A stretch of 64,000 nt of DNA from Tamlana crocina (GCA_040429635.1 CP158972.1:281918-345917); one strand, 5' to 3'; shown: positions 53,076 through 63,036, counted from the stretch's first letter. The notes: generated by a model from the sequence alone, not told the origin. Numbers and translations: made by a program.

Positions 53076-53606
53076 ATGTCAAGAGCAGCAGTACGTTACG
53101 CAAAAGCATTGTTAAGACTGTCGATAGACCAAAAAACAGCCGAAACTGTTAATGGCGATATGGAGCTTATTGCAAGCACCATTGCAGAAAGCAACGATTT
53201 AAGCGCTATGCTTCAAAGTCCGGTAATACCTGCTTCAGCAAAAAAAGCAGTGTTGTTGGAGGTGTTTAAATCGGCAGATAAAAGCACCCAAAACTTAATT
53301 GATACTTTAATTGCGAATAACAGATTGGATATTTTAGGCCAAGTGGCTTCAAAGTACAATCAGTTATTCGATGAATCTAAAGGTGTTCAGTTGGCTACGG
53401 TTACAACTGCAGTGGCTTTAACAGGCGATTTAGAGAAGAAAGTATTGGCCAAAGCAAAAGAGCTTTCAGGCAAAAACGTTGAAATAGAAAACATTGTAGA
53501 TGAAAGCATTTTAGGTGGTTTCATTTTACGAATAGGCGATATTCAATATAACGCCAGTGTTGCTAATCAACTAAACAAATTAAAAAGAGAATTTACATTA
53601 AATTAA
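53076..53606 (+). CDS. atpH: F-ATPase subunit delta
   Basis: This 176-residue protein starts SRAAVRYAKALLRLSIDQKT, with VIPASAKKAVLLEVF and a C-terminal NVEIENIVDESILGGFILRIGDIQYNASVANQLNKLKRE, all hallmarks of delta/OSCP. It links the stalk to the F1 head. It is 42 bases upstream of the atpA ATG. Confidence 0.96.
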   Translation: MSRAAVRYAKALLRLSIDQKTAETVNGDMELIASTIAESNDLSAMLQSPVIPASAKKAVLLEVFKSADKSTQNLIDTLIANNRLDILGQVASKYNQLFDESKGVQLATVTTAVALTGDLEKKVLAKAKELSGKNVEIENIVDESILGGFILRIGDIQYNASVANQLNKLKREFTLN

Positions 53607-53648
53607 AACTTGCCCTTACTTAAAAAGAAGGGCGAAATACATAACAAG

Positions 53649-55226
53649 ATGGCAGAAGTAAAACCAGCTGAAATATCAGCAATCTTAAAAAAACAACTTT
53701 CAGGTTTTGAAGCTAGTGCTTCATTAGATGAAGTAGGAACTGTATTAAACGTAGGTGATGGTATTGTTCGTGCTTACGGATTATCTAACGCACAATACGG
53801 CGAGTTAGTAGAATTTGAAGGCGGATTGGAAGGTATTGTACTTAACCTTGAAGAAGATAACGTTGGTATTGTATTACTTGGTGGGTCAACTGGTGTAAAA
53901 GAAGGCTCTACAGTTAAACGTACTAAGCGTATTGCTTCTGTAAACGTTGGTGAAGGTATTGTAGGGCGTGTTGTTGATACTTTAGGTAATCCAATTGATG
54001 GTAAAGGCGCTATTGAAGGCCAAACTTACGAAATGCCACTAGAGCGTAAAGCACCTGGTGTTATTTACCGTGAGCCAGTAACCGAGCCATTACAAACAGG
54101 TATCAAATCTATCGATGCGATGATTCCTGTAGGTCGTGGTCAGCGAGAGTTGGTAATTGGCGACCGTCAAACAGGTAAAACTACGGTTTGTATCGATACC
54201 ATCTTGAATCAAAAAGAATTTTACGATGCAGGTGAGCCTGTATACTGTATATATGTTGCTGTTGGGCAAAAGGCTTCAACAGTTGCAAACATCGCAAAAA
54301 CTTTAGAAGAGAAAGGTGCTTTAGCCTATACTACTATTGTTGCTGCAAACGCATCAGATCCTGCTCCAATGCAGGTTTATGCTCCAATGACGGGTGCTGC
54401 TATCGGTGAGTACTTCCGCGATACTGGTCGTCCGGCATTAATCATTTATGATGATTTATCAAAACAAGCGGTAGCTTACCGTGAGGTGTCGTTATTGTTA
54501 CGTCGTCCACCAGGACGTGAGGCTTACCCAGGTGACGTTTTCTACTTACACTCGCGTTTGTTAGAGCGTTCTGCAAAGGTAATCAATGATGATTCTATCG
54601 CTAAAGATATGAACGATTTACCAGAATCGTTAAAGCCAATCGTAAAAGGAGGTGGTTCATTAACGGCTTTACCAATTATTGAAACACAAGCGGGAGACGT
54701 ATCTGCATATATTCCAACTAACGTAATTTCGATTACTGACGGACAGATATTCTTGGATGGTGATTTATTTAACTCTGGTGTGCGTCCTGCCATTAACGTA
54801 GGTATCTCGGTATCTCGTGTAGGTGGTAACGCCCAGATTAAATCGATGAAAAAAGTATCTGGTACGTTAAAACTGGATCAGGCGCAGTTCCGTGAATTGG
54901 AAGCGTTTGCTAAGTTCGGTTCAGATTTAGATGCCTCTACCTTAAACGTAATTGAAAAAGGTAAGCGTAACGTTGAAATCTTAAAGCAAGCACAAAACGA
55001 TCCTTACACAGTTGAAGACCAAATCGCCATTATCTATGCCGGTTCTAAAAACTTGTTGAGAAACGTTCCTGTTGATAAAGTAAAAGAATTCGAAAGAGAT
55101 TTTATTGAGTTCTTGAATGCTAAGCACAGAGGTGTATTAGATACCTTAAAATCAGGTAAATTAACTGATGAAGCTACAGATACTTTAACTACGGTAGCAA
55201 AAGATTTAGCAGGAAAGTATAATTAA
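53649..55226 (+). CDS. atpA: F-ATPase subunit alpha
   Basis: This 525-residue non-catalytic nucleotide-binding subunit has the P-loop [42 protein letters not shown] and the [20 protein letters not shown] block. I choose ATG 53649 ([17 protein letters not shown]) over the TTG at 53610, because the extra 13 residues are not family-like. It is followed by atpG; atpD and atpC are absent and must lie elsewhere. Confidence 0.97.
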   Translation: MAEVKPAEISAILKKQLSGFEASASLDEVGTVLNVGDGIVRAYGLSNAQYGELVEFEGGLEGIVLNLEEDNVGIVLLGGSTGVKEGSTVKRTKRIASVNVGEGIVGRVVDTLGNPIDGKGAIEGQTYEMPLERKAPGVIYREPVTEPLQTGIKSIDAMIPVGRGQRELVIGDRQTGKTTVCIDTILNQKEFYDAGEPVYCIYVAVGQKASTVANIAKTLEEKGALAYTTIVAANASDPAPMQVYAPMTGAAIGEYFRDTGRPALIIYDDLSKQAVAYREVSLLLRRPPGREAYPGDVFYLHSRLLERSAKVINDDSIAKDMNDLPESLKPIVKGGGSLTALPIIETQAGDVSAYIPTNVISITDGQIFLDGDLFNSGVRPAINVGISVSRVGGNAQIKSMKKVSGTLKLDQAQFRELEAFAKFGSDLDASTLNVIEKGKRNVEILKQAQNDPYTVEDQIAIIYAGSKNLLRNVPVDKVKEFERDFIEFLNAKHRGVLDTLKSGKLTDEATDTLTTVAKDLAGKYN

Positions 55227-55255
55227 TTCTGAATTCTGAATTCAAAATTTAAAAA

Positions 55256-56116
55256 ATGGCAAACTTAAAAGAAATACGTAATAGAATATCGTCGGTATCT
55301 TCAACGATGCAGATTACCAGTGCCATGAAAATGGTATCGGCTGCAAAGTTAAAGAAAGCCCAAGATGCTATTACTGCCATGCGCCCGTATGCTGACAAGT
55401 TAACCGAGCTTTTACAGAGTTTAAGCGCCACATTGGATGCCGATTCTGGAAGCAAGTTTTCAGAGCAGCGCGAGGTAAAGAAGGTGCTTATTGTGGCCAT
55501 TACTTCAAACAGAGGTTTGGCAGGGGCTTTTAATTCGAGCATCATCAAGGAAGTGACTAGGTTAACCACGCAAACTTACGCCAACCAAGAAGTATCTTAT
55601 GTGGCCATTGGAAAAAAAGCCAATGATGCGTTCAAAAGAACCAATAAAGTCATTGCCAATAAAAGTGAAGTTTTCGATGATTTAACTTTCGAAAACGTTG
55701 CCGAAATAGCACAACTTTTAATGGATAAGTTTGTGGCTGGTGAGTACGATAAGATTGAAATTGTTTACAACAAATTCAAAAATGCTGCCACTCAAATTGT
55801 AACTACCGAGCAATTTTTACCAATCGTTCCGGTGGAAGGTGAAGCCAACGCTAATGCCGATTACATTTTTGAGCCATCAAAAGTGGAGATTGTAGAGCAA
55901 TTGATTCCTAAGTCGTTAAAAACGCAACTTTATAAAGGCATAAGAGATTCGTTTGCTTCTGAGCACGGTGCCCGTATGACGGCTATGCACAAAGCCACCG
56001 ACAACGCCAAAGAGCTTAGAGACCAGCTTAAACTGACGTATAACAAAGCGCGTCAAGCAGCTATTACCAACGAAATTTTAGAGATTGTTGGTGGTGCCGA
56101 AGCGTTGAATAATTAA
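55256..56116 (+). CDS. atpG: F-ATPase subunit gamma
   Basis: This 286-residue central-stalk subunit starts ANLKEIRNRISSVSSTMQITSAMKMVSAAKLKKAQ and ends with HGARMTAMHKATDNAKELRDQLKLTYNKARQAAITNEILEIVGGAEAL, both diagnostic. It is the last gene of the operon and is followed by a perfect terminator. Confidence 0.97.
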   Translation: MANLKEIRNRISSVSSTMQITSAMKMVSAAKLKKAQDAITAMRPYADKLTELLQSLSATLDADSGSKFSEQREVKKVLIVAITSNRGLAGAFNSSIIKEVTRLTTQTYANQEVSYVAIGKKANDAFKRTNKVIANKSEVFDDLTFENVAEIAQLLMDKFVAGEYDKIEIVYNKFKNAATQIVTTEQFLPIVPVEGEANANADYIFEPSKVEIVEQLIPKSLKTQLYKGIRDSFASEHGARMTAMHKATDNAKELRDQLKLTYNKARQAAITNEILEIVGGAEALNN

Positions 56117-56158
56117 AATAAGTCATACTGAATATATTTCAGTGTTACTCATAAATTT

Positions 56159-56188
56159 AAAACCTAACTTTTTTAAGTTAGGTTTTTT
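56159..56188 (+). terminator. rho-independent terminator of the atp operon
   Basis: A perfect 12-bp stem AAAACCTAACTT/AAGTTAGGTTTT with a TTTT loop and a following T-run, 42 bases after atpG. Confidence 0.9.
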
Positions 56189-56272
56189 GTTTTTTAATTA
56201 ACCGTTAAGTATTACTGTATCTTTGGTTGGCGTTTTCTAAAAACGTACTTTTAGCAGATTAATTAGCAAACT

Positions 56273-57697
56273 TTGGGCGCATTAAAAAAGTTTTTTAAGG
56301 ACACGATTATCTATGGTTTAGCAACAGTTTTACCTAGATTAATGAACTTTGTTTTAGTGCCGTTACATACCGATACTTTAGAAACCGCAAGTTATTCTGA
56401 TAATACAACGTTTTATGTGTATGCTGCTTTTTTTAATGTATTGCTAACTTATGGTATGGAAACTGCTTTCTTCAGGTTTTTTAGTAAAAGTGAAGAAAAA
56501 AGCAAGGTGTTTTCTACTGCATTAATAAGTTTGGTGGTTACTACCGTTCTGTTTTTTGCAGTTGTTTTTAGTTTTAATCAACAACTTTCGCAGTTAGTCA
56601 ATTTAGACCAAACCTACTTTAATTTGTTATTGGGTGTATTGGTATTAGATACACTTGTTGTGGTGCCTTTTGCGTATTTAAGAGCGACAGGACGACCAAT
56701 AAGGTTTGCTTCAATAAAGCTTTCTAATATTCTTATATATGTTGCGTTAAACTTCTTTTTTCTTTGGGCAATACCTGAGTTGGGAATAGAATTTTCAGGT
56801 TATGACAACAATAACTTAGTAATGTATATTTTCATTGCTAACCTTGTAGCGAGCATAGTAACACTATTGTTACTTTCCCCTTACTTTTTTAAAACAAAGC
56901 TCCAATTTAGCACGACAGTTTTTAAACAACTTCTCAAATATGGTTGGCCAATTATGGTTGCTGGATTAGCCTATGTAATCAACGAAAATTTTGATAAATG
57001 GCTATTACCAGAATTGTTAGGAAAAGATATTAATGGAGCATATAGTGGTTGCTATAAAATTGCGGTTTTTATGACCATTTTTATTCAAGGATTTAGGTTA
57101 GGAGCTGAACCGTTCTTTTTTAATCATGCTAAAGAACATAATGCAAAAGAAACTTATGCGACTATAATGAAGTATTTTGTGATTTTTGGAAGTTTCATGT
57201 TGGTATTTATAGTAGCTTACCTTAATATATTTAAAGAACTTATTGTAAGAGATGAAAGTTACTGGATAGCAATAGATATTGTTCCTGTTGTGCTTTTAGC
57301 AAACCTATGCTTAGGTATTTATTTCAACCTAGCTATTTGGTATAAGTTAACTGATAAAACGCGCTACGGAATGTATTTGTCAATAGTGGGAGCTATAATC
57401 ACAATTGCTTTCAATTATGTAATGATTCCTAAAATCGGATTTATGGCTTCGGCTTGGGCAACTTTGGCAGCCTATGGAGTTATGATGTTTCTATCATATT
57501 TTTTAGGACAAAAACATTATGCCGTACCTTACGATTTGAAAAGGATTGTTCTGTATTTAATTGTGGCCATTTTAATATCGGTAATCGCATTAAAAACCAA
57601 TAGCAACTATTACCTAAATACAGGCTTAGTTTTATTATTTTTGGCAATAGTATTTGTTTTTGAAAGGCAACAAATCAAACAATTTTTAAGAAGATAA
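56273..57697 (+). CDS. polysaccharide flippase (MOP superfamily)
   Basis: This 474-residue protein, starting with TTG, has about 12-14 transmembrane helices. The N-terminus [31 protein letters not shown] and the motif [31 protein letters not shown] are typical of RfbX/Wzx-like exporters. It heads the dut-linked gene series found in flavobacteria, separate from the main polysaccharide locus, so it probably serves a housekeeping envelope glycan. It is followed by dut after 1 base. Confidence 0.87.
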   Translation: MGALKKFFKDTIIYGLATVLPRLMNFVLVPLHTDTLETASYSDNTTFYVYAAFFNVLLTYGMETAFFRFFSKSEEKSKVFSTALISLVVTTVLFFAVVFSFNQQLSQLVNLDQTYFNLLLGVLVLDTLVVVPFAYLRATGRPIRFASIKLSNILIYVALNFFFLWAIPELGIEFSGYDNNNLVMYIFIANLVASIVTLLLLSPYFFKTKLQFSTTVFKQLLKYGWPIMVAGLAYVINENFDKWLLPELLGKDINGAYSGCYKIAVFMTIFIQGFRLGAEPFFFNHAKEHNAKETYATIMKYFVIFGSFMLVFIVAYLNIFKELIVRDESYWIAIDIVPVVLLANLCLGIYFNLAIWYKLTDKTRYGMYLSIVGAIITIAFNYVMIPKIGFMASAWATLAAYGVMMFLSYFLGQKHYAVPYDLKRIVLYLIVAILISVIALKTNSNYYLNTGLVLLFLAIVFVFERQQIKQFLRR

Positions 57698-57698
57698 C

Positions 57699-58133
57699 AT
57701 GAAAATAAAAATTATAAATAAATCCACACACGATTTGCCGCATTACGAAACCTTGGCTTCCGCCGGAATGGATTTACGGGCAAATCTATCCGAACCACGA
57801 GTGTTGAAGCCACTGGAACGAAGTATAGTCGGCACCGGGCTTTTTGTTGAATTGCCTGTGGGTTACGAAGCTCAAGTACGCCCCAGAAGCGGGTTGGCAG
57901 CCAAAAAAGGAATCACGGTTTTGAACGCCCCAGGAACAATCGATGCCGATTATAGAGGAGAAATAGGTGTGATTTTAGTCAACCTTTCGAATGAAGAATT
58001 TACTATCCAAAACGGCGAGCGTATTGCTCAGTTGGTCATTGCTAAACATGAACGTGCCGAGTGGGAGCAAGTTGAAGTGCTTTCTGAAACCGATAGGGGT
58101 GAAGGCGGTTTTGGTAGTACGGGGGTAAAATAA
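57699..58133 (+). CDS. dut: dUTP diphosphatase
   Basis: This 144-residue trimeric dUTPase hydrolyses dUTP to dUMP, limiting uracil in DNA. All five motifs are present: [42 protein letters not shown] and the C-terminal [10 protein letters not shown]. The stop codon runs directly into a GAAA-loop hairpin that begins the GIY-YIG unit. Confidence 0.97.
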   Translation: MKIKIINKSTHDLPHYETLASAGMDLRANLSEPRVLKPLERSIVGTGLFVELPVGYEAQVRPRSGLAAKKGITVLNAPGTIDADYRGEIGVILVNLSNEEFTIQNGERIAQLVIAKHERAEWEQVEVLSETDRGEGGFGSTGVK

Positions 58134-58152
58134 TTCCTGCGAAAGCAGGAAT
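58133..58152 (+). repeat. GAAA-loop hairpin, left end
   Basis: ATTCCTGC-GAAA-GCAGGAAT, identical (25 bases including flanks) to the copy following mnmG. The first A is the last base of the dut stop. Confidence 0.85.
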
Positions 58153-58168
58153 CTCTAAGTCGATATAA

Positions 58169-58483
58169 ATGAAACTCTGGTATGTCTATATCATGACAAA
58201 TAAACCCAATGGTGTACTGTACATCGGAGTTACAGATAATATCGAAGAACGAGTTAAAGAGCATAAATTAAAAGTATACCCACAATCGTTTACTGCAAAA
58301 TATAATTGTAGTTCTTTAGTTTATTTTGAAGTGTTTGAAAATGGAGGAGAAGCCGAAAAAAGAGAAAAACAATTCAAAAAATGGAAAAGGGATTGGAAGG
58401 TTGAATTAATAGAAGAAATGAATCCCAGTTGGTCTGATCTAAGCATGAACTGGAATTTAAATTTTAACAAATTAAGAGACTAA
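58169..58483 (+). CDS. GIY-YIG nuclease family protein
   Basis: This 104-residue single-domain protein of the UPF0213/YhbQ-like type has the GIY part as YVYIM (residues 5-9) and YIG at 18-20. The conserved Arg28 lies in NIEERVKEH and the metal-binding Glu66 in KREKQFKKWKRDWK. These residues suggest an active endonuclease. No extra DNA-binding domain is present. It lies between inverted copies of a CCTGC-GAAA-GCAGG hairpin. I infer that it recognises or spreads this repeat, as RAYT proteins do for REP sequences, but this is untested. Confidence 0.9.
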   Translation: MKLWYVYIMTNKPNGVLYIGVTDNIEERVKEHKLKVYPQSFTAKYNCSSLVYFEVFENGGEAEKREKQFKKWKRDWKVELIEEMNPSWSDLSMNWNLNFNKLRD

Positions 58484-58505
58484 AATATAAGTTTAACTAA
58501 AAAAG

Positions 58506-58525
58506 ATACCTGCTTTCGCAGGCAT
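58506..58525 (-). repeat. GAAA-loop hairpin, right end (inverted)
   Basis: On the minus strand it reads ATGCCTGC-GAAA-GCAGGTAT followed by CTTTT. It differs from the left end at one base in each stem arm and lies only 5 bases before the ATG of the next gene, where it could hinder ribosome access. Confidence 0.8.
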
Positions 58526-58530
58526 TAATT

Positions 58531-59550
58531 ATGAAAATAATAGTCCCAATGGCAGGTCGAGGTTCTCGACTCCGTCCGCACAGTTTAACAGTTCCAAAAC
58601 CATTAATTCCGGTGGCTGGACAACCCATTGTACATCGTTTGGTAAAAGACATCGCCAAAGTTTTAAAACAACCTATAGACGAGATTGCCTTTGTTTTGGG
58701 CGACCCGGCTTGGTTTGGAGACGATGTGGTTGAAAGCCTGCAATATTTAGCCAAAAGTTTGGGCGCCAAGGCCTCCATTTACCGTCAGGACAAACCGCTG
58801 GGCACGGGCCACGCCATTATGTGTGCCGAGCCATCGCTTTCTGGGCCCGCGGTAATCGCTTATGCAGATACATTGATTCGTGCCGAGTTCGATTTAGACC
58901 CCCAAGCCGATAGTGTTATCTGGACGAAACAAGTGGAAAATCCCGAAGCTTACGGTGTGGTTAAACTCAATGGCAACGATGAAATCGTGGAATTGGTTGA
59001 AAAACCTAAGGATTTTGTGAGCGACCAAGCCGTAATAGGTATCTATTATTTTAAAGATGTTGGCGTTTTAAAAGGCAAGCTACAAGAAATTTTAGATGAA
59101 AACGTTATGAATGGTGGCGAGTACCAAATTAACGATGGTATTAAGCGTATGATGGCGGATGGCAAGGTGTTTAAAACCGGAACGGTTGATGAATGGATGG
59201 ACTGCGGAAACAAGAATATCACTATTGAAACCAACCAGCGTATGTTGGGCTTTTTACAGGCTGATGCAGAAGAGCAACTGGTGGCCAGTTCGGTAAAATT
59301 GGAAAATTCTAAAATTATTGAACCTTGTTTTATTGGTGAGAATGTGGTGTTGAAAGATGCTACAATTGGCCCTTTTGTATCTATTGGAAACGATTGTACT
59401 GTAGAAAACTCGACCATAAAAAACAGTTTGATACAAACCAATACCAGTATTAAAAATGCCAACCTTGATGATGCTATGATTGGAAATAACGTTAAATACG
59501 ATGGTAATTTTACAAGTGTGAGTATTGGTGATTATTCGGAGTTAGAATAA
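58531..59550 (+). CDS. sugar-phosphate nucleotidyltransferase
   Basis: This 339-residue protein has the N-terminal signature IVPMAGRGSRLRPHSLTVPKPLIPVAGQPI, PLGTGHAI, AYADTLI, a VEKPKDF block and WMDCGNK. A C-terminal left-handed beta-helix (about 260-335) has hexapeptide-like repeats (ENSKIIEPCFIGENVVLKDATIGPFVSIGNDC). It forms an NDP-sugar from a sugar-1-phosphate; the sugar is uncertain (glucose or mannose likely). The hairpin at 58506-58525 lies at its translation start. Confidence 0.9.
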   Translation: MKIIVPMAGRGSRLRPHSLTVPKPLIPVAGQPIVHRLVKDIAKVLKQPIDEIAFVLGDPAWFGDDVVESLQYLAKSLGAKASIYRQDKPLGTGHAIMCAEPSLSGPAVIAYADTLIRAEFDLDPQADSVIWTKQVENPEAYGVVKLNGNDEIVELVEKPKDFVSDQAVIGIYYFKDVGVLKGKLQEILDENVMNGGEYQINDGIKRMMADGKVFKTGTVDEWMDCGNKNITIETNQRMLGFLQADAEEQLVASSVKLENSKIIEPCFIGENVVLKDATIGPFVSIGNDCTVENSTIKNSLIQTNTSIKNANLDDAMIGNNVKYDGNFTSVSIGDYSELE

Positions 59551-59574
59551 AAAAATATAGGAGTCATTTCGAAT

Positions 59575-59598
59575 TGTCATCCTGAGTGGAGTCGAAGG
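59575..59598. repeat. dispersed repeat with GAGTGGAGTCGAAGG core
   Basis: TGTCATCCTGAGTGGAGTCG plus AAGG in the gap before the TPR gene. The core recurs, with changes, inside the GT9 gene at 44810-44851. The remaining gap (to 59678) contains CAGAATCTCACAAAC-type words seen in such repeats and no gene. Confidence 0.6.
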
Positions 59599-59678
59599 GT
59601 TGTTTCAGAATCTCACAAACTTTGGAACACTATTTGAAGTTTTGGTCATGTCGAACATTGTGAGACATCGCATCATAA

Positions 59679-61040
59679 ATGAAAAAGAAAAACTACATAT
59701 TCATTTTCCTTTTCGGAATGTTAATCATTCCGCAGGCCATTTATGCCCAAATAAACTTCAATAGTACACCCAATGACGATTTGGGCGATAATGAAGATAA
59801 GTTCCAAGAGCAGTTTTACGAAGGCTTAAAGCAAAAAGGTATTGAGAATTACGATAGGGCAGCTGAAGCTTTTTTAAAATGTATTGAAATTGACAAATCG
59901 GTACCCGTGGTTCATTTTGAATTGGGAAAAAGCTACATAGCCCTTAAAAACTTTGGAGAAGCCGAAGATGCTTTAAAAGAAGCCGTAGACCTCGACCCTG
60001 ATAATGAATGGTTTTTAGACGAGCTGTACGGTTATTACGTGTCACAAAACGACCATAAACGAGCCATAAAAACGGTGAAGCAGTTGGTAAAATACCATCC
60101 CGATTACAAAGAGGATTTGGCAGCGCTTTATCTTCAAAATGAAGATTATGACGATGCGCTCGAGATTTTGGACGAATTGGATGCTGAATTTGGAATTTCG
60201 GTAAGTCGCGATATCATGCGAAACCGTATATACGAAGCGACGGGTAGAAAAAAAGACCAAATAAAGAATTTGCAGGAACGTGTTGAAAGTAACCCCGAAA
60301 AAGAGTCGAATTACTTGGCATTGATTTTCCGCTACAGCGAAAACAACAACAAAGAAAAGGCTTTTGAAACAGCCAAGGAGTTGTTAAAAATCAATCCTAA
60401 TTCTCAGTTGGTTCATTTGGCACTATACAAATTTTATTTGGATGACGACGAAGCCGAAAAAGCTATCGAATCGATGAAAATCGTGATGAAAAGCAGCGAA
60501 ATAAAACCCGATGCCAAACTCAAAGTATTAACCGATTTTGTGCAGTTTGTGGGCGATAACCCCAAGTACGAAACCGACTTGATGGAAGCCACAGCCATGG
60601 TTAGTGGTGCTAATAATAGTAAAACTTTAACCGAGCTCGGACAATATTACTTGGCTAAAAATAATAAGGCCAAAGCCCTTGAAAATTTTGAAGCTGCCCA
60701 ACAATTGGAACCCAATAATTTCGGAGTATTGCGTAACGTGATGCTGTTGTACTTGGATTTAAAAAAGTACAACATGGCACAGGCAAAAAGCAGCGAATCT
60801 ATTGATAAGTTTCCGGCGCAGCCCTTATTTTATTTAATTAATGGGGTGGCGCACAACGAGCTCAATCAGCCAAAACAGGCCATTGAGTCGTTAGAAATGG
60901 GACTCGATTTTATTATCGACGATGCGAAGATGGAAGCCGATTTTTACAGTCAGCTTAGTAAAGCACACACCCTTTTGGGCAATACCACTAAAGCACAAAC
61001 GTTTAACGATAAAGCAAAACAACTACAACCCCAAAACTAA
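59679..61040 (+). CDS. exported tetratricopeptide-repeat protein
   Basis: This 453-residue protein has a signal peptide (residues 1 to about 23, ending AQIN) and about 10 TPR units (YDRAAEAFLKCIEIDKSVPVVHFELGKSYIALKNFGEAEDALKEAVDLDPDN and others). It is a periplasmic scaffold, partner unknown. Its stop overlaps the DUF4292 start by 1 base, and gene order TPR-DUF4292-EnvC suggests a joint envelope role. Confidence 0.88.
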   Translation: MKKKNYIFIFLFGMLIIPQAIYAQINFNSTPNDDLGDNEDKFQEQFYEGLKQKGIENYDRAAEAFLKCIEIDKSVPVVHFELGKSYIALKNFGEAEDALKEAVDLDPDNEWFLDELYGYYVSQNDHKRAIKTVKQLVKYHPDYKEDLAALYLQNEDYDDALEILDELDAEFGISVSRDIMRNRIYEATGRKKDQIKNLQERVESNPEKESNYLALIFRYSENNNKEKAFETAKELLKINPNSQLVHLALYKFYLDDDEAEKAIESMKIVMKSSEIKPDAKLKVLTDFVQFVGDNPKYETDLMEATAMVSGANNSKTLTELGQYYLAKNNKAKALENFEAAQQLEPNNFGVLRNVMLLYLDLKKYNMAQAKSSESIDKFPAQPLFYLINGVAHNELNQPKQAIESLEMGLDFIIDDAKMEADFYSQLSKAHTLLGNTTKAQTFNDKAKQLQPQN

Positions 61041-61807
61041 TGTATAAATACCCCTATATTATTTTAAGCTTCGTGGCTTTGTTTTTGTTTAATTGTAAAT
61101 CGGCCAAAACACTGGGTTCTGGTGAAGCCAACTACAGTCTGTCCACCAAACAGCTTATCAAGGCTAATGGTAAACAGGCTGCTGATTTTAACACCTTGCA
61201 AGCTCGGTTAAAAATCACTTATTCCGAAGGCGAAAAATCGCAAACCCATTCGGTGTCGTTCAGGGCTAAAAAAGATGAAGCCCTTTGGATAAACGCTTCC
61301 TTTTCGTTGCTACGTGCGCTGGTAACCCCAGAGAAGGTGAGTTTTTACAATAAACTCGACAACACTTATTTTGATGGCGATTACCAATATTTAAGCGATT
61401 TATTGGGAACTCAACTCGATTTTGAAAAAGTACAAAATCTGTTGTTGGGCGAAACCATTTATAATTTAAATGAAGGGCAATACAAATCCGCTGTTGATAA
61501 CGAATCCTATGTGCTTCAACCCAAAAATCAATTAGCTTTGTTCGAGATTTTTTATTTGTTGAGCACGAAAAATTTCAAAGTGACTTCGCAACAAATATCG
61601 CAACCCCAAGAGATGAGGCACCTCCAAATTGATTATTTGTCGTACCAAGAGGTAGAAAAACAAATATTTCCGGAGCGCATTAGGGTTATGGCGGTTGAGG
61701 CCAATGAAGAAATAGCGATAGATTTAGAATTTAAAAACGTTTCAATGAATGAAGATTTAAGGTTTCCGTTTAAAATACCTTCGGGTTTTAAAGCCATCGA
61801 ACTTTAA
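61040..61807 (+). CDS. DUF4292 family lipoprotein
   Basis: This 255-residue protein has a lipoprotein signal (Cys at residue 19, LFLFNC). The DUF4292 body follows, with NTLQARLKITYSEGEKSQTHSVSFRAKKDEALWINASFSLLRALVTPEKVSFYNKLDNTYFDGDY. It resembles the LolA/LolB-like lipoprotein-carrier fold, but a function is not proven. It overlaps both neighbours by 1 base, indicating a tight operon. Confidence 0.87.
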   Translation: MYKYPYIILSFVALFLFNCKSAKTLGSGEANYSLSTKQLIKANGKQAADFNTLQARLKITYSEGEKSQTHSVSFRAKKDEALWINASFSLLRALVTPEKVSFYNKLDNTYFDGDYQYLSDLLGTQLDFEKVQNLLLGETIYNLNEGQYKSAVDNESYVLQPKNQLALFEIFYLLSTKNFKVTSQQISQPQEMRHLQIDYLSYQEVEKQIFPERIRVMAVEANEEIAIDLEFKNVSMNEDLRFPFKIPSGFKAIEL

Positions 61808-63036
61808 TGATAAATCCGTTTTTGAGAAATAATATTCTTTTTGTTTTCAGCTTTTTATTGAGCTGTAACCTTGTGTTTTCGCAAAACAACAAACAAAAGC
61901 AATTGGAAACCCGCCGGCAGGAATTGCGTCGCGAAATCCAAAAGATTAACGAATTGCGCGACGAAAACCAATCAAAAGCCAAATCGGAACTTTCGCTTAT
62001 TGAAGATTTCAACTATAAAATCAATGTGCTTTCCAACTTGATTAAGGTCACCAACCAGCAAGCCAATTTATTGACTCGGGAAATTAATTCGAATCAAGAT
62101 AAAATAACCAATCTACGGGCCGAATTAAAGCAGTTAAAGGAAGATTATGCCGCAATGATCGTGAAGTCCTATAAAAGCAAAAATCAGCAAAGTAGGATTA
62201 TGTTTTTGCTCTCGTCGGATGATTTTAAGCAAGCCTACAAGCGTTTGCAGTATATGAAGCAATATACCGACCACCAAAAAAAACAAGGCGAAACGATAAA
62301 GGATAAAACGGCCGAACTTCAGGCCACTAACGAAAATTTATTAAAGCAGCAGGAAGAAAAAAAGAAGTTGATTGCCGAAAACCGAACGGTGCAAAAATCG
62401 TTGGAAAAGGAGCGTGCCGAGCATCAAACCTTGATGGCAGCCATTAAAAAGAATTTAAGTCGTTATACTGCACAAATAAAAGAAAAACAGCGGGAGGCCG
62501 ATAGGATTGACCGTGAGATAGACCGATTGATTAAGGCCGCCATTGCCAAATCGAACGAAAAGGCCGGGAAGCCTAAATCGTCCACCAGTTTTGCCTTAAC
62601 GGCGGAAGAAAAGGTTTTGGCGTCTAATTTTGTTTCAAATCGAGGAAAGTTGCCTTGGCCTGTTGAAAGGGGAGTGGTGCGTCTTGGTTACGGTTCGCAA
62701 CCGCATCCTATAAATAAGTCGCTTACTATAAAAAGTAATGGCGTGCGTATCGCAACCGAAAGAGGTGCAAAAGCTCGTGCCGTTTTTGATGGTGAAGTGA
62801 GCGAAATCCTGATCATGAAAAACGTAAACCCCATTGTGATGATACGGCATGGGAATTATCTCACCATTTACAAAAACCTATCGGAAGTTTACGTTAAAAG
62901 GGGCGATAAAGTATCTACCAAACAGGAAATTGGTAAGGTGTTTACCAACCCCAGTAACGGCGAAACCATTTTGAGTTTTACTATTTCCAAAGGGTTTGTT
63001 ACAGAAAACCCCAGCAGTTGGATTTATAAGATGTAA
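61807..63036 (+). CDS. EnvC-like murein hydrolase activator, degenerate LytM domain
   Basis: This 409-residue exported protein has a signal peptide (to about residue 25), two long coiled coils (about 27-120 and 150-250) and a C-terminal LytM/M23 domain (about 283-409). The metal ligands are mostly missing: the H-x3-D site reads N311-G-V-R314 and the HxH site reads LSF (389-391); only the His at 348 remains. It is thus likely a non-catalytic activator of amidases during cell division, as EnvC is in E. coli. Confidence 0.9.
   Translation: MINPFLRNNILFVFSFLLSCNLVFSQNNKQKQLETRRQELRREIQKINELRDENQSKAKSELSLIEDFNYKINVLSNLIKVTNQQANLLTREINSNQDKITNLRAELKQLKEDYAAMIVKSYKSKNQQSRIMFLLSSDDFKQAYKRLQYMKQYTDHQKKQGETIKDKTAELQATNENLLKQQEEKKKLIAENRTVQKSLEKERAEHQTLMAAIKKNLSRYTAQIKEKQREADRIDREIDRLIKAAIAKSNEKAGKPKSSTSFALTAEEKVLASNFVSNRGKLPWPVERGVVRLGYGSQPHPINKSLTIKSNGVRIATERGAKARAVFDGEVSEILIMKNVNPIVMIRHGNYLTIYKNLSEVYVKRGDKVSTKQEIGKVFTNPSNGETILSFTISKGFVTENPSSWIYKM

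Larger units (their letters stand above)
58133..58525. mobile_element. candidate mobile unit: GIY-YIG gene between inverted GAAA hairpins
   Basis: A 393-base unit starts with the hairpin ATTCCTGC-GAAA-GCAGGAAT plus CTCT and ends with the same motif in reverse orientation, both with their ATCTYT side facing inward. Its only gene is the GIY-YIG nuclease. It lies between dut and a nucleotidyltransferase gene that I expect to be direct neighbours in related genomes. No transposase and no clear target duplication are seen, so the mobile status is inferred. Confidence 0.55.
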
